DNA of 64,000 nucleotides, from positions 790,427 through 854,426 of the forward strand of contig CACRXP010000088.1 in the NCBI GenBank assembly GCA_902702965.1. The letters are read 5' to 3'. The stretch is from Spirometra erinaceieuropaei (lineage: Eukaryota > Platyhelminthes > Cestoda > Diphyllobothriidea > Diphyllobothriidae). The notes below the pieces were generated by a model. It ran no database searches. It had not been told where the DNA came from and saw nothing but the letters and a program-made list of their open reading frames with translations. Positions 38,001 through 50,000 of the stretch are shown piece after piece. The position numbers and the translations under genes were made by a program. Position 1 is the stretch's first letter. The number at the start of each line of letters is the position of its first letter.

Positions 38001-41000
38001 AGGAATGCCAGTAACGTTTAGTTACTAAGAGGACTTCCGGTGATACTCACGACGTAGATGATTGCCGCATATCTTACATATCTTTTGATGTTAAGCACTC
38101 GCAAAGACGGGCATCTACGTGTGCATATGCACAAATGCAGTACCCAATAAAATCTTCTGACTTATTTTGCACTTCAGCAACTTCTAGCACCACAAAATCG
38201 ACAGATGACGGTAAGCACAGTGAGCGTAGTTGAATCGGTTATCGTCACACGCACATATTGTTTGCCAAATCGTTCCTGTAAACTTGCTTCGAACTTGGGT
38301 CCGCTTTATAAAACGCGTCTGCTAAACCAGCAACTGGTCCGCCTTTTAGAGGAGGAAGTAGAGGAGGAGAGTGATGAAGACTTTACGAATGAGAAATGTA
38401 TGTTGACATTTTCGGTTAACTTGATATACTATCTGATTCACCTTATGTTCATACGTGTCCTCATATTCTCCTACTTTAGGGAAAAAGGAGATGAATCTCG
38501 AGGAAGTCTTCGACTACGTTTGTGAACGTATGTTGACCTCCCTGAGTCTGCCTTCACGCCCCACATTAACGCATTATTTGTCGTACCCTTGATATAAAGA
38601 AATAGCTGTAGGCCAATGTAGACAAATTTTATTAACGGAGACCACAGCGCGGTTATTCGGTCTGGTGGAGATGTAAGTGTGGTTACCTTACCAACAATAA
38701 TTTGACCATGTGAGGATTCTCGATAAATATTACAGTGCATGCTATTCATAAAATATTCCCTTTATCCAAACTAAGACAAACAAGTATTTACATGAGATAA
38801 TCGCCTTATGCAAGCACCCAAAATCAATTACTATACAGGACGTACTTACACTGCCTAAGCAGGTAGAACAAAACAGAAAAATGCATAAAGTGACCATATT
38901 AACAGAGAACAGTGAAATTTGCAGGGTGGCTTAGTGACATCTGGTTATTGTGTGCCCAAAATAGGCCACGACTTCTAAATTCAACCTTAAATTAAAACTT
39001 GGTTTACTATATTGGGTAGTTTTTAAAAATGCTACGAACTGTGGAACTTCGGTACTTCAGAATTTTTTGTTTATTTAAAGTGGACATTTTAAGAAACATA
39101 TCTTAGAATATTTTGCTCCACAGTGAAACAGTAGCTACTTTCATTGTGTAGCTAATAAATAAATACCCCCGTCACATGTCAAGGGACTTTAAAGGTTTTT
39201 GGTTTAGACATTTGAAAGGGCAATTTATTTGGAGCTACCGAGTCTGTCTGTTTTTGGTGTAACTGATCGGATTTCCCGCTTTATAATGTCAAATTCTTGC
39301 TGTTTTGCTGTTTTTATTATCACCGCACTTATGTATTTTGATGTGAATTTTTCCACTAATATTTGAGCAACTATACTGACTTCTTTAGGAGTCCCTGTGC
39401 CTGATCAGATGCTTTCTGATGACCTTAAACAGATTGTTCTGCTTTATTCCAGGTACAACGACGCCAGAGCCAAACACAACGGAGACCGGTAAAAAGGGGT
39501 ATTATTAGAAATAATGACCATAGAGTTGTTTGAACATGCGTGCTGTTAAACTTTCATGCAAATCGTCATCGTAGATCATCTGCATTCGCCTAATTTTTGG
39601 GGTTTGTACAAGATAAAAATTGACCGCATTTAACAGTTCACTTAGCCATGCTATTAGGATTTACATGAGCACCTCATATACTACTGTTTTTAACCTTGCG
39701 TCATGAAGTATCCTACATGCTTTTTATGGAGTGATTATATGATATTTTACTAAAAGCCTCCTACATACATACCTGTCACAATATTAGCATGCGAGCTTCG
39801 TCCCATTGCCAATGCTAGGAGCATGTTCATTGGCCAGTTCAGTAAAGGGACATATTGCGGTTTAAAATATTTCTGACCGCATCCGTTAGGACAAGGGACC
39901 ATTGGCTCTAATTCTTGCAATTCTGGCGTTTGACATGGTCACTATATTCTACACTGTCTTTTCGGTCCTTCGTGTCCGTGTATATATGTACATATGTACA
40001 TATGTAGGAAACTGCTTTAATATCAGGAATCCTCCGATTTCGCCTAAATCCGGCCCGTTTTCTATTTAATATACAGATCCGTATTAAACTTTCCTTCAGA
40101 AAACGGTCTTTTCGTCCTTATTTCAACTAAATAAACACAAATAACGACACCAAAAATACGCTACATTTTCCACTATAATTTTGACCTCGGCATTTCATGA
40201 GTTAGCACAGGTACTGTATAATGGTAGAGGGGCGCTTACCGATCGTTCTTGCGGAACTCACTCGTCACGTTGTGCATTAGGGCTCTCTCTCGGGCCCAAC
40301 CAGCAGCCGCATATCAACTCATAATATAGGCAAAATGATATTACCGACAACGACAAGGGAGACTGGAATGGCCATTTCTGGTTTATTAGCCGTCGTCAGC
40401 CATTCATACCCAACCCCCAAGTGTGGAACACCCGAGGCTCGAACTCGCGATCTGTTAGTTAGAATTTCATGCCTATAGCATTTGCCGCTGCGCGGCTGCT
40501 GGTTCTGATCGAGAGACAGCCCGTAGGGCGGCACAACGTAACGAGTGAGTTCTGTAAGAAAGATTTATGAACGGCTTGACAGCTTAATCTCTTGACCCGG
40601 TAGCAGCTGTACAGCGGCCAGTAATATAGACAGAATGACATTACCTTACAGTGTGTAACACATGGACCTGTCGGTTAGAAGCCCAACGCCTCAAACCGCT
40701 GAGCTACGGGCTCGTTGTCTTGTCGGCTGGATATTAATCCAACGCTCTAGTTACTGAGCGAAGAAACAGACTCGTTAATTTGTGCCTTGGGATTAGCCCG
40801 GTCTTGTGCCAAATGGGACCCGAGTGTGCCTTTACCTGCTCAAGGAATCGCCGTAGTTCATCGCGAAATATACATATATTTCAAGGTCAACAGGAACAGC
40901 CAGCACATTACTCTGATGATAGTAACGAGAGAGTTGTCGGCACGTCAGTTCAAATGCTATTCGGTCCATGAACTCGCTCTCTCTTCTTCGTGGTTTTCTT

Positions 41001-44000
41001 TGGGGGAGGTTGAACGCGATATACTATGTACATATCTGATCACGACCGACAGGAAACCGAGCTCGTGGCTCAGTGAAAGAGCGTTGAACTCGTAAAGGCG
41101 TGATGACCCTAAAACGGACTACATGGAAAATGCGCTGAAAAACACGGAGTCTGGTAGGCGTTGTTGGGGGTGCGCACCCATAATAAATGACAGAATTTGA
41201 CGGTGGGGGAGGGAAGGGGGGAGTGAAATTGCACGCAGCTCTAATTCAGATCGTAGGCATCTCTTTTTTTCTCAGTGTGATTTTTAGATCAGGCGATGTC
41301 ATGGTAAACCTAGATGCGGACTTTCGTTGTGTCAGCTACCTTCACCCTCGTCCGCCTCCGGATGAGGAGGGCGTAGAGGTAGATGCAGCGCAGGTCTGCT
41401 ACTACATACGTCGACGTTTCTGCATCCACACTGCTGTGGAGCACGCGCTGGACATTGGCTGAAGTGACGCTTGAGCTGTCATAATAGCTTAGCGCTCTAA
41501 ATACCGAATCACGGACCCGTCCTCTCGGTTGCGTTCAGATCGGTTAGCACCGTTATAGGGCGTTCTCCGATCCGTTGTGCCTTGAGGCTCAATCCCAAGT
41601 AAGGGAAAAAGATAAACGTCTGAGCAAACAGCACTGTAACCAGTTAGTTTTGTGATACACAATTCCGACAGTTGTTTTTTGCTTATCTCTTCTTAATGAA
41701 TCCTCAACAACGGCGGCATCTACAACAGAAACAACAACCACGACAACCACGACGACGACGACGACGACCACAACGACGACAACGACGATAAAACCAACCA
41801 CACCGACAACCAAGAGTTATACGGTGAAGATAAGTATGTACTTTTTATTTAGACGTTCCTCGCCTTGAAGGTTTATGATTAATCTCTCCTGTATACAGTA
41901 AGAATTCAGAGTATTTCACTTCCATAACCCGACATTGAACACTCACATTAACAAATCTGTAGGACGGTGCGCTTAGTAATGTGCAATTTTGGGCGCAAAA
42001 AGGTCAACAGGTTTAAAAGCAAAGCAATTACTACGAGAGTTAGGTTTTACACAACATAGTGTGCGCACTTCAACAACTAAGCCCTTTCTAGCACAGCCAG
42101 GATGTTTAGGACTTGCCGAAACGACAGTGAATGGGAGTATTTTCAAGCTAATGGGATAGTGATTAATGTGAGATAGTCCAAAAGACTGCATGCAGCATCG
42201 AAAATTAATGTATGCAGCTATCCTTACAAATTTAATTCGTCATCGTAAAATACCGTAGATAACCAAGTATCCTTTTTTTAAAGTTGTGAATTGACGAAAA
42301 TATCCTTGAAATAAAATATCTTGTGACAAGCGTTTTCCAGCTGAGAGATTTACATGATCATTTGGAGTCTAACACTGAAGGCTTCGATCCGTAGTCTTTC
42401 AAATTGGACCATTATTCTTAACTGTTAAAGCTCTCCGGGATAACGATGTAGACGAATGCAAATCAGACATTAAAATATGTCTAATACTTCGAAGAAAGAA
42501 TAAAGTATAGCCATTGTGAACTGAAGATTAGTATGTCCCACTCGAGGTTATCATCAGAAATTAATGGAACATGCGAATGGTTTTTGGCTTTTTTATGCCA
42601 ATCCGACCGGTGCATTCCTTGGCCGCTCGACTTCAGATTTGGACCGTACATCTTGGTGACCAAGTTGACAGTCGGAGCAGGACACACGAATAGGAACCCC
42701 TGCGTAATACAAGTAGATTTGCGCTAAATTCCAAGGCGGTAGAGGTCAAAGTTGCGGTTAGGATTTAAGGCATGGTTTGGGTTCAAGCTAATAGACGGGA
42801 ATGGGCAACCAACCGGGAGTTAGGCGCAAGGCTACCTCTATTAATAGGGTTCCTATAATCCCACAAATTAACCAAATCTGATGAACTTCACAGTCCCGGC
42901 GGGATCCTGTAGCTTAGGTGGTTGGAACTTTGACAAAGCACCCCCTCCTAGCAGCCACCAGGGCTTCGAGTCTCACCGAGGTCGCTGAGTTTGCACAATC
43001 GGACCAGATGCATGAAAAACATGCTTTAAAGACTTTAAAATTTGCTGAAAACTTTGCGTTATGTGTGAACCCAAATAAAGCGTCTCTTTGAATAGGAAAT
43101 TGAAAAAGGCGCAAAGTACTACAAAATGCGAACCAGAAATGTGTTCTCTTGCACTGGTTTTAAAATACATGGGCAGGAAGTGTGCATAGGAACGCCTTCC
43201 TAGTGCAGGCAGCGTTACGCTGCATTTTAGAAAGAGGTTATTGCTGGAGGTAGGGTTAAAATTACGGTAATGGCAACGCGTTGGAAGAGAATACCAATCA
43301 TATAACTGTTGTTTAGGCACCTGCGTCAACTACTCATTTTTGCATGCATGCATATTTGGTGATAAATTATCAAAACGACGAAAACGGAGTGATTTATTCA
43401 TTCTTTTTTGCATCTACGCTAGATATAGTATGTTCACTCCGATAAGTTTAAAATACGGGCACAGTTGTAGGATCCAAAAGATGGAAGACTTGTAGCAAAA
43501 CATCAGATTTGCGGGCGTGTTTCAACTTAACTAGTTTTTCCCACTCATAAGCAACCTTGTGCTTGGAATTTAACCTAAAACGCAAAGTCGCTGCTCAATT
43601 TTAGCGACAAAGAAGCCCAACAAGGAGGAGAAGGATAAGGAGAAAAAGGACGACAAAAATGATAACAAAAACAACCAAAATCAGAACAATAACGGTGGCC
43701 CTAACGCTGGTAACGGTGAGTCAACTTCGATTTATGCATAATAGTAGTGCGAAAGTGGTTTTGTGGGATGGTTTGTGCGCAGCGTAGGCGACGACATCTC
43801 AAGGATCTACTGTAGAGCGTCACATGCTTAGCTATCTACAGTGGAATTTTTAATAATAATTTACACCGTCGTCACAGCGTAGGAATGTCCACGCAGATAC
43901 CTCCTTCAGATTTGCCTCCACCGGACGGCTTTTCTACTTATAGAGGATAAGAATCGGGGTTTCCTGCATTCATGCGAACTTCTCAGTCTATTGCGATTGC

Positions 44001-47000
44001 TTGTCGCTGATTTCTAATCAGAATGAGTTTTGTGTATGAATTGTGCTGGATGGTGATTTCGATCTGCTACGCAACAGTATGCTCAGAGAACTCCGGCCTC
44101 TTAGGTCTGGAGACGCGACTAATGATAAAAACGTCTTTTAGTATTGACCATGCAAACCTCCACGGTCCAAACACTGCATACGTTGGGCTGCCGTCGATTA
44201 GTCTTGCAGGAATCTTGAACTTGCCAAATTTGGCGAAAATATTGTCAGTAAATCATTAGTCATCTGCTACAGCGTCGACCCATTGTACATTTATGAAGTG
44301 CTTGATGCATGCTGTCCTGTGAATTAGGCAAGGTGCTTACGCGCAGCAAGCACACTCGACACCTGTTGTGATGCAGCAGTTTGTAGGATCATGCACAATG
44401 TGATGAACTTGCATTAGAGGGAAAATAGTGACACCATACCTGAACACATGGAGTTTAGCTAATTAATTTCTGCATTAAATGACAATTTAACATTAAGGTT
44501 GGTGAATAAAAACATTTTCAAATTCGGATTTTAGCTGGGCCAGGTGGAGGCAAGTCAACATACCCTTTGATGTATTAACAATTCTGCGGATGTGGCCTTA
44601 ACCTCGAAATGCAGACATGAAAGTCAGCTTAAAAAGAATGTAGTGAGCAGGACATCAACCCAGTCTCCACGGCCAATCTATTCTTCTCGCACGTCTGGCA
44701 GCGACTCACATTATACGGCATCTGTTTATATATTTGGCCAGATAATCCCTGAGTCGTATTCAGAGTGGGCTACTTGAGTATCGCATTCTATATATATATA
44801 TATATATGTATAGAGTCGCGCATTTTTTCGAAAATGTTGGAGAATGAATTCCAAATTCTTTTGTTAAAACTCGTATATACCGTGTTCGGTAAGAAGTCAT
44901 CTTTATAGCAAGTCGTTAAAAAGGCAATTTTGGCGTATATACACATCGCTCGCTTTGAAACTTTGAAGACTTAGATTCTACCGTTTTTAGTGTACAATCG
45001 TAAATATCTCTTGCATTCCATAGTTTCACCAGGCTGAGGGCAGTTCCACGTTTCCTACCGACTGCCTGATAAGATTGGCCATTGGTCGGCCTCTTTGGTT
45101 AGACAAATATTTCTGTTCATTGAAATGCCGAGATCTTCACAAAAGGAGTTGACCAACTGATTATTCTCTTAGTCGATATCCAGCAGCATGAATGAATGAG
45201 AAGTGAAAAGACATGAGAAGTTTATTTAGAGGCGGCATGAGTAAACCCTGGGCGCATATTTACCACTTCTTCCATAAATACTTCATCGACCGGACAAAGA
45301 AGCACATTAGGAGTACAAATACCTACACAGACTGGACTGTCCGTTTTCAGCAATTAATGTAAAAAGGTTTGACAAGGATTACAAAAAGCAACTTGATGCT
45401 AGTAAGTGATTACACATTGAGTACAAAATCCGGAGACGAAACAAACTCTAACTTGAATATCCTTGGTCACTAATGCGACGTCACTGACCGCCAAATTGGG
45501 ATGGTTGTTAGAAACAGAAAGAGCCGTTTCTAGACACTGATCCCAACACCGACATTAATTAAATACACGCCTAAATCTACAGTTCCTATTGTTCTTGATT
45601 CGGGAAAAAATCCTACAGTCTGACCTACTTCGACAAGAGGACACCACGGAAAGTCCGTCCTTAATAAATACCACAAAAGGTCGCAAAAATTAATCAGTAC
45701 TTGCCGAATTTGCAGCAGTCATTGCTAGTAAACCAATATTAATCTGCCGCCGTGTTGACCCTCGTATATTTCGTAAGTGTTTGGTGCTTGCTGTATTGGA
45801 AATTGCGCGATGCCTTTACGCGTAGCAAGTGTTCTTGATGCCTGTTATGCTGTAACTGCTTGTAGGAACATGCGCAATGTGCTGAACTTACTTTGTAAAG
45901 GAAATACTAATGTAGTCACTAAGAGTAGACCACGGAATACACGAAGACTAGCGAATCACTTTTTTACATGATGTTGCAGTTTGACCTTAAGGTAGGTTAA
46001 CGAGGACATTTCCAAATTTGCATTTTAGGTTTGCCAGGTGCGGGTAGGTCAAAATACCCTTTGATTTATTGACACTTCTGGAAATATGACCTTGATTTCA
46101 TAATGCAGTTGTGAAAGTCTGATTAAATACAATGTGATAAACCAAAAACGACAAGTCAGAGGTGTCACGTTAGTCACTACAGGCAATTTATTCTCTTTTT
46201 GCAATTATTATTCTCAGCTCTAAATAGATTATCCCTCAGTAATTATTTTAACCGTCCGCATTACACTCTTATTTGGAAAATACGTATTCCGTTGTTTACT
46301 TTTGAAGTATATTCAAACAGAAATTCCAGTTGGTATAGCTTGATTACATTGGGCATCGTCTACTGCCGAAAATAAACCTTTGTAGAATCGTCATCATGAA
46401 GCTCAGAGGGCAAGGGAAGAAACATTCCTCATGTCCCATTGATTGCCTTGTAGTACCGTATGACAGACATCTAAATGTCACACTCGGCATGCCATATCGT
46501 GACCGTCTCTGCATAAATACTCTATGTGCAATTCTAAGTTTTCAGCATAATTACCTTTTCATAGAGGCAGTTAATTTTACACTAAAGTTTTGAGTGAACG
46601 CATTAGACGGAATTGCGTTTGGGATATCCAACTTACTAAAAAAGGCATATAAGCATTATATATTTCAGGAATATGGTCTTGTTAGTGGCATAATCTATAG
46701 ACGAATTGGTGTTCACACCGGACGAGTTGTCTGAGTTATCACGTTAGTCACTACAGCCAATTACCTATTTTTCACATCTGATATAACACCCATATTTCGG
46801 TGCATCTGAGTTCGTAATCACAGTTCTCAGCTTTTGTTAGATAGTCCGTTAGTAGTTATTTTAACGGCCTGCAACTTGCAACTTGCGTATGATAACCCTG
46901 GGCCATCGTTTCTTGCCGACGATAAACCTTTGATTAATTACCATCACGATTTTCGAAGGGCTAATGAAGAAACATCTGTCATGCTTCATTTGATGCTTTG

Positions 47001-50000
47001 TGGCACTCTATGAAAGACACCTGAAAATTACCACTCCGCATGCCATATCGTGACTGTCTCTACATAAGTAATCTACGTACAATTCTCAGTTTTCAGTGTA
47101 GCTCCCTTCCTATAGAGGCAGTCCGCTCGACAGTAACGCGTTTAGTGAATGCCTTATATTTGTGTTAGGGATATCCATCTCAACGAAGAAGACTTACAAG
47201 CACTTATATTTGGGACTATGCCCTCGTTTGGGGCATTATCTTTAGATGACTTGATGTTCTCAAATGGCGAGAGAGTAGGCGACGCGTATCCCATTTTAAG
47301 TGTAATCACTTGAAATTAACGCTTCCTGTCGGCGGGAAGTATTTAAAATCAATGAAAACGTTTGTAATAACATGCTCGGGGTAGCTCTTTTAGAACTTTT
47401 GTCCCTCACCTTTGAAGAACGGTAAAGTTTGAATTGGGAAACGCTCATTCTGCATGTCGAACTCAGCCAGCTGGGAGTTGAGTTCGCATATTACACTTCG
47501 TCTCTTATAAGATCTTTGGCTGTGCAGTACTCAGAACTCCTCGCTAGAAAATATTGTGCTTAGCTTATTTGTACCAAACTGCAATTTTTAGAGGAACTTC
47601 AGTCATTAGAGGACCATATTTGATTGCTTCTAACGAAGTTCTACCGTTATTTGCTTCTCGTCTTTGCAAGCCTCTGATTTTTAAATGATCCGTTGGATAG
47701 TTACAACCAAACTGAACTTCTTCTATGTAAAATGCTTAGGGAAAATACTCTCACATCGATAAAAGTAAAACGATGCGAAAGCACATAAGAAGGAGCTGAT
47801 GTGTACCGTGGTGTGGGTTTGCCTATACTCCGATAGATTTCGATTGTTAAATATGCCATGCAAATAAATACAGGAGATATATCTGCGTCGTAAGCATCTG
47901 TTATAAATGCATCTCAGAGAGCCGTCGGTGTATGGACTGATACATGTGGTTACTTTGACCATTTGTCTGTTCGAAGACGGTAAGATTTATTATGCCTGAC
48001 AACAAAGAATGTGTTTACTTGTCTTTTGCTTACTTAAAGGTCTCGGTGATGCTTTGGGTGATTTAGGTGATGATAAGTCTTTTTAACTCCTCTTTACTAA
48101 TGGCCTAATGCGCTCGGGAAAACTGCAATTCAAATGTTTCTGATGTCCTGCTAATCTTTTCCTGTTTGCACAATTTTACCATATTAGTTTCCAAGTGAAG
48201 CCGAAAGGACCAGAAATTAAATTTTTTCTTCAGAGCCATCTGTATGTAACTACGTCACGATTAGATTTTCTTAGCGGACTTGGATGAGAAAACGCTCTTT
48301 TTTATGCATGTCGAATTGATCCGTTGGATAGTTACAACTGAACTGAACTCTATCTTTATAAAATGTTTACGCAAATACTCTCACGTAGACAAAATCATAT
48401 ATGAATAAATTGATTTGTACTGTTGTGTGGGCTTGCCTATAGTTAAAAAGGCCATACGGATAAATACAGTAGACATATCTGCTTCCTAAAAATATGGGAT
48501 AAGTGCACTTCTGAGAGCCGTCTTTATTGGATCGATTTATGTGATTACGTCGACCGTTTGCACTGTTCGAAGACAATAACATTTATTATACCTAATTAAA
48601 TGGAATGTGTTTAATTGTCTTGCGTTTGCTTATAGGTCTCGGTGGTGCTTTGAGTGGTTTAGGTAATGACCAGCCTTTTGACCTCCTCTTTACTACTAAC
48701 TTTATGTGATTGGTAAAACCGTTATTCACATGTTTCTTCTGTCCTACTATTCTTTACATGTTTCGACAATCTAACCATATCTGTTTTCATATCAAGGTGA
48801 AAGGACCAGAAATTAAAATATTTCTCTTGACAGTCACCTCTATTTGACTACGTCATGAGTAGATTTTCTTAACGGACATGGGTTGATTTACCCCGGTCAA
48901 CTGTATTCTGGACGTTAAAACAGATTCGATGCAGTCTTCCCTACTGGCGAAATTCTGTGTAAAAAAGTCCTTTCCTATTTTTCGCGGAGTCAGTCAGTAT
49001 CAGTCAGTATATTTGGAGTAAACGACAAAACCCTGAAAACTCCATTTAGAGGGTACAGATGTAAGGGAGAATAGTTTGATTGCAAAACGTTTGCTTGCAG
49101 TTTTAGTAAGGAGAATACATAAATATAACAATGGGACATAAATGCGAAAGGAGTATAATATTCGCGAAATGATTGCGAAAAACTTTGTTCACCACATTCA
49201 GACTGTGAAAATTTCCATATGGGCTACGTTTGACACACAAATAGGGATCTGTTGAAATCATGTTAGTAGTATATTCACAGGCATTTTAGTAATCCGTTAG
49301 CTCAGGCTTCGGCAGTTCGGGTTGCCTTTCAACATGTGAGTATTCAGTTGTCTCTTGAACAGGCTCACGGTAGGGGAGTTAACAACATACTCCGGCAAAG
49401 AGTTCCATTGGCGAACGACCCTCTGTGAGAAAGAGGAGGAACGTTGATTTGTGTGACACGGTTCCCTTTTAATCTGCTAATCATGTCGTCTGCGTTTAGA
49501 CTTGGGTGCCATTTCAAAAAAACGTTCCCAAGTCAACATCCAGCTTAAGCCCTCTTACCAACTAGAATGTTGCTATGAGGTCACCTTTGTCCTGCCTGTA
49601 GTGGAGGGGATAGACGTTCAAGGCCTTCAGGCGCTGCTCGTACGTGACAGTTGTGAGGCCATGAACAGCCTTTGTAGCACGCCTTTGTCATGTTTACCAA
49701 CATTTCACTGTCACGAACGATCAACTGAGATGATGATCGACCTGGGCGGTAGACACTATGTGTTAAATGGACTTACTGTGCAAAACAAAAGTAAAGGCGA
49801 CCGTCGAATCGGCTATTCTAAGATTTCTGTATGATGAGTTTGATCAATTAACAGACGTTGCTACAAAAGTATATGGTTTTTGTAAAAAAAGATCGCGAGC
49901 CTAAACCTCTACTCTCCGAAAATATTCATTTTCAGCATATTTTCGCTTGACGGCGCTTGGGTCGCTTAGGCGAATTGCGCGGACTGCCATCATGTATCAA

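Larger units (their letters stand above)
36966..39676 (+). repeat. Recent tandem duplication of cassette 5 (copy of about 33880-36965)
   Basis: Both copies start ATCGCAGAGATT(G/T)AAATG, run through the inverted-repeat element and the A, B, C and D exons, and end in the same D-downstream intron. The exons are 2699-2762 nt apart. Flanking intron differs at roughly one base in ten by eye. Confidence 0.85.

Noticed and set aside
41589..41813. Minus-strand frame with a long Val run
   Set aside because: Antisense of the ACN threonine repeat; the plus-strand exon has proper splice sites and phase.
47977..47979. Possible 3-nt exon between AAG and GTAAGA
   Set aside because: The sister copy at about 48556 lacks the donor and 3-nt exons cannot be supported by sequence alone.
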